Source: Candidatus Alcyoniella australis
Lineage (GTDB): Bacteria > Lernaellota > Lernaellaia > JAVCCG01 > Alcyoniellaceae
NCBI GenBank assembly: GCA_030765605.1
Contig: JAVCCG010000059.1
Coordinates: 7,939-71,938 of the forward strand
DNA: 64,000 nt
Direction: 5' to 3'
In this document: piece by piece, positions 32,243-41,112 of the stretch
Position numbering within the stretch: position 1 is the first letter of the stretch
Layout: each line of letters opens with the position of its first letter
The notes under the pieces: generated by a model
Told to the model about the DNA's origin: nothing
The model's input: the letters and a program-made list of their open reading frames with translations, nothing else
Databases searched by the model: none
Made by a program: the position numbers and the translations under genes

Positions 32243-33402
32243 CAGCGCGGCAGAAGCTGTTGAGCCTCGCCCAGGGTGAAGTTACCCGTGGCGATCCAGT
32301 CCTTGAGCAGCGCCGCGATCTCGCGCGCCTTGGGACGCGAGGACATGCTTGCCGTGGGGACCGTCTTTTCGCGGAACTCGACCTGGCCCGAGTACAGCTC
32401 GGCGTAGCTGACCTCGGCCAGGTCTTTGGCCTGACCGTTGGGATAGTCCTCGGAGTAGTCGACGATCTGCGTCAGCAGCTCGCTGTCCGTGGCCGCAGCC
32501 TGGCCGCAGATCGCCTGGTCGATGATCGGGATCGGAATTCCCACGCCCATGGTCATCGACACGCCGTAGCCCAACAGGCTGGTCGGCCGCAGCCAATCGG
32601 CGCTCATCCCCTTGAGGTCGCCTTGCAGCGCCAATGTTCCGGCGCCGTTCTTGGGCGCCCCTCCGGCCGTGCGCTCGACCTGCGGGTTGTGCTGGGTGCC
32701 GTGGCCCACGACCCAGCCCACGCCGCCGCCGAGGAAGATCTTGGTTCCCAGGCCGATGGTGCGGTATTCCGGATCCTTGAGCATCGGGCTCAGTGCTCCG
32801 GCGCTGGAGAAGTTGATATTGCCCGCGTCGGGCTTGAGGATCCCCATGTAGGTGTAGATCGTTTTGGCGCTGAGGTTCACTGCCGCCGGGTAGTTCTGGT
32901 AGCAGTTGCGCGGGTTGTACAGCCAGGCGTTGGGCAGCTGATCGAGGGTCAACTCCTTGATCAGGCTGCGGCCGGGGTAGCAATCGGTGCCGTACGATAC
33001 GGCCCGCAACGTGACCTTTTTGCCGGTTAGCAGGTCGTGGATCACGTGGGCGCCGCCGTACTCGAAACGTCCGGGGAAGACCTTGTTGGTCGGGTCGTCC
33101 TCGGCCAGCTCGGTGGCGCCGATGAATACGTCGACCGCAGCGATTCCGGCGTAGGCCGGCACGTCGTTGAGCCAGGCCTTGGAGGCGCGCAGCCGCGGAG
33201 TGGCGTGGCCGAAGTTGATGAACGCGCCGCTGGAACACATCGGTCCGAAGGTGCCGGTGGTCACTACGTCCACCCGGCGCGCGGTCTTCTCCAGCCCGTC
33301 CTCTTCGACTGCCGCGGCCAGCTCCTCGGCTGTGAGCACCACCACGTCGCCCGTTGCGATGCGCTCGTTGATCTGCTTGATCGTTCGCAGTTGTTCGCTC
33401 AT
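32242..33402 (-). CDS. Homocysteine biosynthesis protein (HcyBio/DUF39)
   Basis: This 386-residue protein belongs to the DUF39/HcyBio family, which makes homocysteine from aspartate semialdehyde with a sulfide source in methanogens and sulfate-reducing bacteria. Visible family marks are TTGTFGPMCSSGAFINFGH with Cys56, AVSYGTDCYPG with Cys141, GTKIFLGGGVGWVVGHGTQHNP and a Pro/Gly-rich LGYGVSMTMGVGIPIPI. It is full length, with no CBS domains, unlike some archaeal versions. It is the first gene of the operon, 50 bp downstream of a SAM-I riboswitch with its terminator, so it is repressed when S-adenosylmethionine is abundant. Confidence 0.92.
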   Translation of the reverse strand: MSEQLRTIKQINERIATGDVVVLTAEELAAAVEEDGLEKTARRVDVVTTGTFGPMCSSGAFINFGHATPRLRASKAWLNDVPAYAGIAAVDVFIGATELAEDDPTNKVFPGRFEYGGAHVIHDLLTGKKVTLRAVSYGTDCYPGRSLIKELTLDQLPNAWLYNPRNCYQNYPAAVNLSAKTIYTYMGILKPDAGNINFSSAGALSPMLKDPEYRTIGLGTKIFLGGGVGWVVGHGTQHNPQVERTAGGAPKNGAGTLALQGDLKGMSADWLRPTSLLGYGVSMTMGVGIPIPIIDQAICGQAAATDSELLTQIVDYSEDYPNGQAKDLAEVSYAELYSGQVEFREKTVPTASMSSRPKAREIAALLKDWIATGNFTLGEAQQLLPR

Positions 33403-33452
33403 CTGCCGACCACCTCCCTAGCCCGCGTCATCGATCAATGTTCCGGGCCACG

Positions 33453-33483
33453 AAAAATCCCCTTCCCAAAAGCAGGAAGGGGA
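33453..33483 (-). terminator. Rho-independent terminator of the SAM riboswitch
   Basis: On the minus strand TCCCCTTCC (33483-33475) and GGAAGGGGA (33466-33458) form a 9-bp stem with an 8-base loop, followed by TTTTT (33457-33453). It lies between the aptamer and the HcyBio ribosome-binding site and is the expression platform. Confidence 0.85.
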
Positions 33484-33506
33484 CGCGTCTGATCGCTTGC
33501 CCCAAC

Positions 33507-33614
33507 CTTATCTCCCGGGATAAACCCCGTTGGAATTAGCACCAGCGCGGAACGCGGTCGCCCCGCCGGTTGCTGCGGCTTCGAAGGGCCAATCCCTCCA
33601 CCGCTCTTGATAAG
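33507..33614 (-). promoter_or_regulatory. SAM-I (S-box) riboswitch aptamer
   Basis: Read on the minus strand, the element has the classical S-box landmarks in order: CTTATCAAGAG, GGTGGAGGGA, TGGCCCTTCGAAGCC, GCAGCAACCGGC, a variable P3 hairpin, GGTGCTAATTCCAAC, a P4 hairpin (CGGGGTTTATCCCGG) and GAGATAAG closing P1 with the first segment. Binding of S-adenosylmethionine should stabilise P1 and favour the terminator just downstream, shutting off the HcyBio, UPF0280 and ferredoxin genes. This regulatory link fits homocysteine synthesis. Confidence 0.95.
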
Positions 33615-33629
33615 ACCAGATACCGGCAC

Positions 33630-33659
33630 ACCCTAAAGCCGGGTCGGGAGGATTGTCAA
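33630..33659 (-). promoter_or_regulatory. Promoter of the SAM-riboswitch operon
   Basis: On the minus strand TTGACA (33659-33654) is followed after 18 bp by TAGGGT (33635-33630). The transcript would start about 8 bases before the riboswitch P1 stem. Confidence 0.65.
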
Positions 33660-33728
33660 GGACTGCACTCACGGTTTGCCGCACCATCGCACGCGTGATA
33701 AACAGACCGAAACGAAAGAGGAAAGCAA

Positions 33729-35126
33729 TTGGAACCGCCCGCAACGCCCGCGCTCGGAACGCGCCGCAGGCTGCTGTATTCCAGCGGCGAGCTGGGCCTG
33801 ACCCTCACGCCCGCGGTGGTCGGCGGGTGGCTGATCTACTTCTATACCGGCGGCGAAAATCCCTCGCGGGCTCTGGTCACCACCGCGGCGCTGGGGCTGA
33901 TCGTTTTCCTGTCGCGCATCGGCGAGGTCGTCTCCAATCCGCTGATCGGTTTTTATTCAGACCGAATTCGCACTCCCTGGGGCCGCCGCGTGCCGTTCAT
34001 CGCACTGGGCGCTCCGCTGCTAAGCCTGTTCTTCGTACTGCTGTGGTTCCCGCCGCACGACCATCCGAGTTGGACCAACTCGATCTTCCTGGGCCTGGTG
34101 CTAAGCTGCTACTGGGTGGCGCATGTAGCGGTGACCGCGCCCTACTTAAGCCTGATGCCCGAGATCGTGCGCAACGCGGACGAGCGCGTAAAGACCTCGA
34201 TCTGGATGGGCTACTTCGACATCCTGGGCATGGTGCTCGCCGGGGTAGGCGCCGGCCTGCTGATTCAGCACGGCTCGGCCGGGATCGAGCTGGGGCCGCT
34301 GCGTTTGGCCGACGGCTACAAGCTCACCGGTTTGGTCGCCGGGCTGATCAGCCTCGCGGCGCTGATCGTCGCGGTGCGCTCGGTGCGCGAGAGTCCGCAC
34401 GGCCCGAGCAAGGAAGTGGGCTACAGCCTGTGGCGCTCCATGGCCCAATGCTTCCGCAATCGCGGATTTACGCCGTACATCCTCGCGGCCTCGTTCTTCC
34501 GCATCGGCGTTGACACCACCGTGGCGGTGATCCCGTTTCTGGTAGTGCGCGTGGCGGGCTACAGCGCGGGGACCGCGGGCGCGTTGCAGGCGATGATCAT
34601 TCTGGGCGCGGCCGCGCAGTTTCCGCTGGTGCGCAGACTGGCCTCGCGCTTTGGTAAAAAGGCGTTGTACTGCACGGGCCTGCTAGGGTTCGGATTGCTG
34701 CTGCCGCTGATCTACTTCAGCGGCAGCAACCCGTTCCTCGGACGCGCCGTGGCCGGACTGCTCGCGGCCCTGGGCTCCGGGCCGCTGTCCCGCGGCGAGA
34801 TAACGCTGATCCACTTTACGCTGGTCTTCGCCTGTTGCACGTTCTTCATTTCGACGTTCTTCGTGCTGCCGCGTGCGATCTTCGCCGAGGTGATCGACCA
34901 CGACGAGAGCCTCACCGGCCTGCGACGCGAGGCGATCTACTACGGCATCGAGGGCATGAGCCATCGGCTGGCCGCGGCGCTGACTCCGTTGATCTACACC
35001 CAGCTGATGGCCGGACTGGGTCAGACCAGCGCAAACCCGACGGGGATATTGCTCTCATTCCCCGTGGCAGGGCTGGCGCTGTTCGTCGGATTTGTTATCT
35101 TCTTGTTCTATCCGTTTCGCAGTTGA
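33729..35126 (+). CDS. MFS_2 (GPH-type) sugar/cation symporter family transporter
   Basis: This 465-residue protein has about twelve membrane helices. The motif NPLIGFYSDRIRTPWGRRVPFIALGA after helix 2 is the glycoside-pentoside-hexuronide (GPH) family signature (D-x2-R-x-R-x-G-x-R-P), and an Asn/Asp-rich helix 4 region follows. The start is TTG at 33729 with GAGG at a spacing of 7. Substrates in the family are sugars, glycosides or, in sphingolipid-related relatives, lysolipids, so the neighbour encoding a ceramidase-like protein is worth noting. It is divergent from the SAM-riboswitch operon and followed at 14 bp by the ceramidase-like gene. Confidence 0.85.
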   Translation: MEPPATPALGTRRRLLYSSGELGLTLTPAVVGGWLIYFYTGGENPSRALVTTAALGLIVFLSRIGEVVSNPLIGFYSDRIRTPWGRRVPFIALGAPLLSLFFVLLWFPPHDHPSWTNSIFLGLVLSCYWVAHVAVTAPYLSLMPEIVRNADERVKTSIWMGYFDILGMVLAGVGAGLLIQHGSAGIELGPLRLADGYKLTGLVAGLISLAALIVAVRSVRESPHGPSKEVGYSLWRSMAQCFRNRGFTPYILAASFFRIGVDTTVAVIPFLVVRVAGYSAGTAGALQAMIILGAAAQFPLVRRLASRFGKKALYCTGLLGFGLLLPLIYFSGSNPFLGRAVAGLLAALGSGPLSRGEITLIHFTLVFACCTFFISTFFVLPRAIFAEVIDHDESLTGLRREAIYYGIEGMSHRLAAALTPLIYTQLMAGLGQTSANPTGILLSFPVAGLALFVGFVIFLFYPFRS

Positions 35127-35140
35127 GGACTGGTAGGAAT

Positions 35141-36346
35141 ATGGCAAAGCGCAAAGATGAATTCAGGGCCGGCGCGGCTGCGGTCAGGATTACGCCCACC
35201 GATCTGGGGAAATGCTACCTGGCGGGGTTCGCGCCCAACCGCATCTGCCGCGGGGTGCTCGATCCGCTCTGGGCGCGGGCGCTTTACATCAGCGACGGCA
35301 GCACCGAGCTGGCGCTGGTGGCCTGCGACCTGATCGGCCTGAGCTGGCAGTTCGTGCAACAGATCCGCTCGCGGATCAGCGGCATCGACCAGCACAACGT
35401 GTTGATCCACTGCACACACACGCACTCCGGGCCGGACACCATGGGATTGTGGGGCAAGGCCCTGGGCGAGCTGCCGCTGGTCTCGGGCATCGACCCGCAG
35501 TACATGGATTCGCTGTTCGACGAGATCGCCTTTGCCGTAAACAAAGCGCGGATCAACGCCCGACCGGCAGTCGCCTACACTGCGGTCGATCGCACGGATC
35601 GCGCCGGATGGGTCGAGAACATCCGCGAACCGAATCTGATCGACGAGCAGATGACGTTGCTGCGGCTCGACGACCTCGCCGGCCGGACGATCGCCACGCT
35701 GGTCAACTTCGGCTGTCATCCCGAGACGCTGTGGGATCGCAACCACCTGCTCTCGCCGGACTACCCCGCGCAACTGCTGACGACCGTCGAGTCGGCCCTG
35801 GGCGGAGTGGGGCTGTTCGTCTCCGGCGCCCTGGGCGGAATGGTCACCCCGGCGCTGACCGAAGACACGTCCCAGGCGCGCAGACGCGAGTTCACGGTCG
35901 AGCTGGGCACACACCTGGGACAGTGCGCGGTGGACGCGCTGCAAAAGGCGCGCAAGGTCGACGCGCCGTCGATCGACTACCGCCGCGCGGAGCTGCTGCT
36001 GCCGTTTGAGAACAAGCTGCTGGCCTTCATGAGCAACATGGGCGTGCTCGGCGAGCGCAGGCCCGAGGGGGGACGGCTGCGTACCGAGGTCGCCGCGATC
36101 CGCCTGGGACCGCTGGGCGCAATCACCATGCCCGGCGAAACCCTGCCCGCGGTGGGGCTCGCGGCCAAGGAGCTGCTCGACTGTAAGCACAAGATGCTGT
36201 TCTCGCTTTGCAACGACGAGCTGGGCTACATCCTTCCCGAGTCGGACTTCGGCAACGGGCTCTACGAATACGAGAGCAAGATGAGCGTGGGGCCGCACAC
36301 TGCGCCCGAGCTGCTTGGCGCACTGGCCAGTCTGATCGCAGACTAA
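35141..36346 (+). CDS. Neutral/alkaline ceramidase-like protein (N-terminal domain)
   Basis: This 401-residue protein resembles the N-terminal domain of neutral/alkaline ceramidases. It begins with FRAGAAAVRITPT; ceramidases open with a similar GxGxxDITPP. CTHTHSGPD (His93, His95) matches the zinc-binding HTHSGP motif, NFGCHPETLWDRN supplies a further His, and SGALGGMVTP matches the strand that carries the nucleophile in ceramidases, but without the catalytic GDVSPN. There is no signal peptide and the C-terminal domain is missing. Many such shortened homologues exist in bacteria with unknown substrates. The gene lies between the transporter and a phosphatase-fold gene. Confidence 0.8.
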   Translation: MAKRKDEFRAGAAAVRITPTDLGKCYLAGFAPNRICRGVLDPLWARALYISDGSTELALVACDLIGLSWQFVQQIRSRISGIDQHNVLIHCTHTHSGPDTMGLWGKALGELPLVSGIDPQYMDSLFDEIAFAVNKARINARPAVAYTAVDRTDRAGWVENIREPNLIDEQMTLLRLDDLAGRTIATLVNFGCHPETLWDRNHLLSPDYPAQLLTTVESALGGVGLFVSGALGGMVTPALTEDTSQARRREFTVELGTHLGQCAVDALQKARKVDAPSIDYRRAELLLPFENKLLAFMSNMGVLGERRPEGGRLRTEVAAIRLGPLGAITMPGETLPAVGLAAKELLDCKHKMLFSLCNDELGYILPESDFGNGLYEYESKMSVGPHTAPELLGALASLIAD

Positions 36347-36355
36347 ACCCCGCCC

Positions 36356-37966
36356 ATGGTCGAATCGCAGAATCAGCCTTCCGAGTCAAAGAAACTCAAG
36401 GTAATAAACCGCAAGCGTCTGCTGCTCTACCTGTGCGCGGCCGTGCTCCTGGGACTGCTCGCCTATACCCTGTTGGGCCCTGGGCGCTGGTGGCCGCCCG
36501 AGGATCACCCGGTGCGTATCGACATGGCGGGCCACTTCCTCTCTCCCGATCAGCTCGCAGGGCTCGACGCGTACTTCACGCGCGAGATCCCCAACCCGCC
36601 GCTACGGCCGATCGAGTTCGGCCCCGACCAGCAGCGCGTGCTGATGCTCGGCCTCAAAGGCAGCGACTGGCGGCTGCTCGCGCCCCAGGTGCGCGAGGGC
36701 AAGCTGCCGAACATGGAACGCATGCTGGCGGCGGGTGCCGCGGGCAACCTGCGATCAACGCTCAACGTGGTCGACCTCTCGGTCTGGGTTTCGGCAATGA
36801 GCGGACTGCCGCGGCCCGACGGGCATTACGTGGACTGGCCCGGCCCGCACATCTGGCAGATGGCCGCGCAGGGCGGCAAGCGCGTGGCGCCGCTGGCGCA
36901 CCTCTCGTTCGGCGGCACGCCCTTTGAGCCCGACCGGCTGATCGAACGCCGCATCGAAGTGCCGCTGAGCGGTCCGCCGGAGTTCATGCAAGCCTATCAG
37001 CGTTGCTACGATGAACTGATCGACGTGCAACCCAAGGACTACCCGATCTTGGCCTGTCTCAGCCGCGTGCTGCCCTACGACTTGATGGCCGTGGTCTTCC
37101 GCTCGGTGCACAACGCGGCGGACGAGGCGCTCTACGACTGGGTCGATTTCCGCGCACCGCGCGAGCTACGGCCGTTCGGCGCGAACATCGTCTGGGAGAT
37201 GGACGACGAGCCGCTGACCCAAGCGCAAGTCGCCTTTGACCTCCGACTGGGCGAGATAATCGACAATCTCGATCCGGGGACCAACCTGTTGATCTGCTCC
37301 AGCCGCGGATTCCGCTTCGACGGCCAACACTGGGTCGAGGTGCGCTTCTCCCGCATAGTGCCCGACGCCCTGGGGATCGATGCGGCCCAGCTGCAGGAAG
37401 ACGAGCTGACCGTACGCGCGGGACTGGGCCGCGTCTCCGCACGGATACGCTGGACCTGGATGCCGCTGACCTGGACCGACGTCGACGGCCGACAGCGGCG
37501 GGTACTGGTGCGCACCAAGTACATCGCGCTGAGCGGAACCCGCATGGCGTCCAAGGTCTGGTTCAACTCGATCGAGGATCGCCTGGCTCAGGAGCTCGGC
37601 CCGCTCTCGCAGCAAGTCGAGGTCATGCGCTGGGGTCCGCGTACGGCCTGGATCATGCCGCGCGAAGAGCGGCTGCTCGAGATCATCGCCGACTCGCGCA
37701 GCGCCGAGCGGATGGAAAACCCGTTCATGGTGACGATCAACGCCGGCGGTCAGCAGCCCGGCGCCCATGGCGTATTCCTGGCCATGGGCCCGGCGATCGA
37801 ACCCGGAGCGCGGCTGCGCGACGACGCCAAGGTCGAGGATATCGCACCGACGATCCTCTACCTGCTGGGCCTACCCATCCCCCGGCAAATCAGCGGCCGC
37901 GTGCTGACCGAGGTAATCCGGCCCGAGACGTTGGCAGCGCGGCCGCCGCTGAGGGTCGGCGATTAA
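36356..37966 (+). CDS. Membrane-anchored alkaline-phosphatase-superfamily protein, probably catalytically altered
   Basis: This 536-residue protein has one N-terminal membrane anchor (about 22-42). The fold of type I phosphodiesterase/nucleotide pyrophosphatases is seen in VLMLGLKGSDWRLLAP and LPNMERMLAAGAAGNLRST, in the nucleophile region LSVWVSAMSGLPRPDGHY, and in the C-terminal GAHGVFLAMGPAIEPG with VEDIAPTILYLLGLPIP. Two catalytic features are gone: the nucleophile Thr of the WTS motif is Val (VWVSAMSG), and the metal-binding SDHGF is CSSRGF. It is therefore probably a pseudoenzyme or has a rewired metal site. It lies 9 bp after the ceramidase-like gene. Confidence 0.75.
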   Translation: MVESQNQPSESKKLKVINRKRLLLYLCAAVLLGLLAYTLLGPGRWWPPEDHPVRIDMAGHFLSPDQLAGLDAYFTREIPNPPLRPIEFGPDQQRVLMLGLKGSDWRLLAPQVREGKLPNMERMLAAGAAGNLRSTLNVVDLSVWVSAMSGLPRPDGHYVDWPGPHIWQMAAQGGKRVAPLAHLSFGGTPFEPDRLIERRIEVPLSGPPEFMQAYQRCYDELIDVQPKDYPILACLSRVLPYDLMAVVFRSVHNAADEALYDWVDFRAPRELRPFGANIVWEMDDEPLTQAQVAFDLRLGEIIDNLDPGTNLLICSSRGFRFDGQHWVEVRFSRIVPDALGIDAAQLQEDELTVRAGLGRVSARIRWTWMPLTWTDVDGRQRRVLVRTKYIALSGTRMASKVWFNSIEDRLAQELGPLSQQVEVMRWGPRTAWIMPREERLLEIIADSRSAERMENPFMVTINAGGQQPGAHGVFLAMGPAIEPGARLRDDAKVEDIAPTILYLLGLPIPRQISGRVLTEVIRPETLAARPPLRVGD

Positions 37967-38088
37967 TCCGCAGATCGAGCCTTGCCAAGAGTGCTGGAAC
38001 GAATAAGCTATTTACAGCTAAGCAATTCTGATAAAGATAAAAAAGATCTCACGTCCCGGGCGACTCTCGCCGGACAGGAGGGTCCACG

Positions 38089-39159
38089 ATGAACAGAAGC
38101 ATTATTTACGTGCTGTTGACGCTGGTCGCGTTGGCCACGGCTCAGATCGTCTCGGCTGCAGAACTGGGGCCCGAGGAGATCTACTTCCTCGAAGGCGATA
38201 AGTTCCTCGATCAAGGGCAATACGACCAAGCGATCGACAGTCTCGATAAGGCGATCGCGCTCAACCCGCATTACTTCATCGCGTTCCAGGCTCGCGGCAG
38301 CGCCTACTATGCCAAGGGACAGTATCAGCTTGCGGCCGCCGACTTCAGCAGAGCGATCGAGATCGTGCCCTCCGACGCTGCCAACTACGCCTTTCGCGGC
38401 TACGCCTATTACGACCTGCAGCAGTACGACAAAGCGATCGCCGACTTTAACAAGGCGCAGCAACTGGGCGAGACCGACGCCGCGCTGCTCGTGGCACGCG
38501 GCGGCGCGCACTACACCCAAGGCGCGCACGAGGTCGCGGTGAACGATTACAGCGACGCGCTGAGCATCGATCCGAACAACGTCCAGGCAATCAACGCCCG
38601 CGCACAAACCTACCTCGAGATGGGAAGCTTCGAGCCGGCCGCCGCCGACTTCGGCAAACAGATCGCCATGCGACCGGTGGATCCGACCGGATACGTCGGC
38701 CGGGGAACGGCCTGGTTCGAGCTGGGACGCTTTGAGCAGTCCGCAGCAGACTTCTCCAAGGCGATCGAGCTGGCACCGAACGATCGTTCGAACTACGTCT
38801 TACGCGCCGCAGCCTATTTGGCGCAAGAGAAGTTCGCCTTGGCCGAGGCCGACCTGGACCATGCTCTGTCGCTTGAGGCCGACGACGCCGAGGTATGCAA
38901 CATGCGCGGCACGGCACGCTACTACCAAGAGAAAAAGGAGCAGGCCCTGGCCGATTTCGAGCGGGCGCTGACCCTCGACCCGGACAATGCCGACGCCCTT
39001 TGGAACAAGGCCCAGATTTGCGACGAGCTGGAGCGCGGCGACGAGGCGCTTCAGGCTTATCGCGATTTCATCAAGTCCGCGCCTCAGGATTCGGCGTACC
39101 TGGCCTCCATTGATCAGGCCAAGACGCGCGTCGCCGAGCTGGAGCAAGGCAAGGAGTAA
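38089..39159 (+). CDS. Exported TPR-repeat protein
   Basis: This 356-residue protein has a signal peptide (MNRSIIYVLLTLVALATAQ, cleavage near VSA|AE) and about nine consecutive tetratricopeptide repeats of 34 residues with the consensus A-Y-x2-G-x2-Y-x2-A-x2-D-F-x-K-A-I-x-L-x-P. The repeats span about residues 29-330. It would form a periplasmic superhelical scaffold for protein-protein contacts. The upstream 120 bp is AT-rich and probably holds its promoter; the ATG has a CAGGAGGG site. No partner can be named. A palindromic repeat follows the stop. Confidence 0.88.
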   Translation: MNRSIIYVLLTLVALATAQIVSAAELGPEEIYFLEGDKFLDQGQYDQAIDSLDKAIALNPHYFIAFQARGSAYYAKGQYQLAAADFSRAIEIVPSDAANYAFRGYAYYDLQQYDKAIADFNKAQQLGETDAALLVARGGAHYTQGAHEVAVNDYSDALSIDPNNVQAINARAQTYLEMGSFEPAAADFGKQIAMRPVDPTGYVGRGTAWFELGRFEQSAADFSKAIELAPNDRSNYVLRAAAYLAQEKFALAEADLDHALSLEADDAEVCNMRGTARYYQEKKEQALADFERALTLDPDNADALWNKAQICDELERGDEALQAYRDFIKSAPQDSAYLASIDQAKTRVAELEQGKE

Positions 39160-39161
39160 AA

Positions 39162-39289
39162 CCGGCTTTGAGCCGGCACAATACTCGCGCAGTATGCCTG
39201 TCTTAATGTAACGACCCTCTCCGCAACGCGAAGAACATCGTAGGGCAGCGTGCAAGGTTCGCTAGCGTGTCATGCTGCGGCTCGAAGCC
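39162..39289. repeat. Palindromic intergenic repeat (copy C)
   Basis: The element starts with CCGGCTTTGAGCCGG (39162-39176), followed by CACAATACTCGCGCAGTATGCCTG, and ends in GGCTCGAAGCC (39279-39289) in the opposite orientation. It fills the convergent gap between the TPR and phosphohexomutase genes. It shares its left end and the following 25 bases with copies at 24016-24258 (reversed) and 57751-57889. Confidence 0.7.
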
Positions 39290-39295
39290 ACACCA

Positions 39296-41104
39296 CTACT
39301 CCGTGCCGCTGATGGCCGCCTCCAGGTCGAGCAGGGCCTGCATCGCCTGTTCGGCGCGCTCAGTCGCGTTGCTCCGCAACTGTTCGATGCCCGCCGCCTT
39401 ATCAAAGGGCAATGAGAACTGGGCGTAGTGTTTGATCTTGGGCTCGGTGCCCGAGGGGCGCACGGTGATGCGGTCGGACAGATCCTCGCTCAGGTGGAAG
39501 GTCAGCACGTCGCCGCTGTCCCAATCCGGGTGGGACTCGACCCTGCCGCCGCTGAACTTGCGCAGCAGCGTCTGGCGGTCGGTCACTGCATGGACCGGCA
39601 TCGCGCCGAGCTGTGTGGGCGGATCGTTGCGCAACGCGTCCATGATGCGTCGCATCTTCAGCGAGCCCTGGGCGCCCTCAAGGAAAATCGAGCGTTGCAG
39701 CTCGACAAACACGCCGTGCTGTCGCATCAGCTCGTCGAGTTGATCGACCAGCCCCCGACCACGGGCTTGCAGGTGCGCGGCGCACTGGGCCAGCAGCAGT
39801 GCTGCGATCACCGCGTCCTTGTCGCGTACGAAGTCGCCCATCAGGTAGCCCAGGCTCTCCTCAAAGCCGAAGATAAAACGCGAACTGTCGTCCAGGCTGC
39901 CGATGGTCCGACCGATCCACTTGAAACCGACCAGCAAATGGTCGATCACCTCCAGGCCGTAACCCTGGGCAATGCGCTTGACCAGATCGGTGGAAACCAG
40001 AGTCTCGATCACCACTCCGTCGGGCCTTAACGCGCCTTGCTCGCTGAGGCGGTCGAGCACGAACCAGCACAGCAGCGCGCCGACCTGGTTGCCTTTGAGA
40101 AATACCCATTGGCCGTGATGTTTGACCGCTACGCCCAGCCGGTCGGCGTCAGGGTCCGAAGCCATGACCAGCGCCGCGCCGATGCGATCGGCCTGTTCCA
40201 CCGCCAAGCCCATCGACGCGGTCTCCTCGGGATTGGGCTTGCCGCCGGGCACGCTGCTGAACATCGGATCGGGCACTGCCTGACGTTCGACCAAATGCAG
40301 GCCACCAAAGCCCAGTCGCTCGAGGGCCGGGACCACGGCCACCGCGCCCGCGCCGTGCAGCGGCGTATACACGAAATCGAGATCGCGCTCGTCGCACAGG
40401 TTCAGGCCGCAGACGCGATCGAGGTAGGCCTGGTCGATCTGGCTGCCCACGATCCGCACTAATCCGGCCGTGATCGCCTGCTGCAACGGCATGCGTTCGA
40501 TCTGCCGCACTGCACTGACGCACTGGATGATCCCATTATCGTCCGGCGGCACAACCTGGCCGCCGTCCGCGCCGTAGGCCTTGAAACCGTTGTCGCTCGG
40601 CGGATTGTGGCTGGCGGTGATCACCACTCCGGCCGCGGCCCGCAGCTCGCGCACGGCGAAGCTCAGCTCGGGCGTGGGCCGAAAAGAATCGAACAGGTAG
40701 GTTCTAATTTTGTGGGCCGCGAGCACCTCGGCGGTCAGCTCGGAATAGAGTCGGCTGTTGCGGCGAGTGTCGCAGGCCACGACCACCCCCTGCTCCCGCA
40801 CCTGCTCGCCCTTGCTCAGCAGGTAGTCGGCCAGCCCGGCCGCGGACTCGCCGATGGTGCGCTCGTTGATCCGGTTGGGCCCCACGCCCTCAGTGCCGCG
40901 GCGGCCGCCGGTGCCGAACGGAATCTGTATGTAGAAGCAGTCATCGAGCTCGGTCCACTCGCCGCTCTGGATCAACTGTTCGATCTGCGGCCTGTACTGC
41001 TCGTACTCGGGCTGCTCGAGCCATAGTTTCAAATTTTCCAGCGTGCTCGCCAGCAACTCACCGCGCTCCTGCGCCCCAGTCGCCTGTTGCAGAAAATCGC
41101 TCAT
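39296..41104 (-). CDS. Phosphoglucomutase/phosphomannomutase
   Basis: This 602-residue alpha-D-phosphohexomutase has all four domains. The phosphoserine loop is VVITASHNPPSDNGFKAYG with Ser165, the Mg-binding loop is MASDPDADRLGVAV, the sugar-specificity loop is FGFEESLGYLMGDF, and the C-terminal phosphate-binding loop is TVRPSGTEPKIKHY. The N-terminal FGTGGRRG is also conserved. The GFEES motif and length fit the bacterial PgcA type that interconverts glucose 1- and 6-phosphate, possibly also mannose phosphates. It is the last gene of the long minus-strand run and follows the HAD gene by 8 bp. Confidence 0.92.
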   Translation of the reverse strand: MSDFLQQATGAQERGELLASTLENLKLWLEQPEYEQYRPQIEQLIQSGEWTELDDCFYIQIPFGTGGRRGTEGVGPNRINERTIGESAAGLADYLLSKGEQVREQGVVVACDTRRNSRLYSELTAEVLAAHKIRTYLFDSFRPTPELSFAVRELRAAAGVVITASHNPPSDNGFKAYGADGGQVVPPDDNGIIQCVSAVRQIERMPLQQAITAGLVRIVGSQIDQAYLDRVCGLNLCDERDLDFVYTPLHGAGAVAVVPALERLGFGGLHLVERQAVPDPMFSSVPGGKPNPEETASMGLAVEQADRIGAALVMASDPDADRLGVAVKHHGQWVFLKGNQVGALLCWFVLDRLSEQGALRPDGVVIETLVSTDLVKRIAQGYGLEVIDHLLVGFKWIGRTIGSLDDSSRFIFGFEESLGYLMGDFVRDKDAVIAALLLAQCAAHLQARGRGLVDQLDELMRQHGVFVELQRSIFLEGAQGSLKMRRIMDALRNDPPTQLGAMPVHAVTDRQTLLRKFSGGRVESHPDWDSGDVLTFHLSEDLSDRITVRPSGTEPKIKHYAQFSLPFDKAAGIEQLRSNATERAEQAMQALLDLEAAISGTE

Positions 41105-41112
41105 GAGTATTC

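Noticed and set aside
32260-33030. Plus-strand open frame inside HcyBio
   Set aside because: Antisense shadow of a conserved DUF39 gene that is under a riboswitch on the opposite strand.
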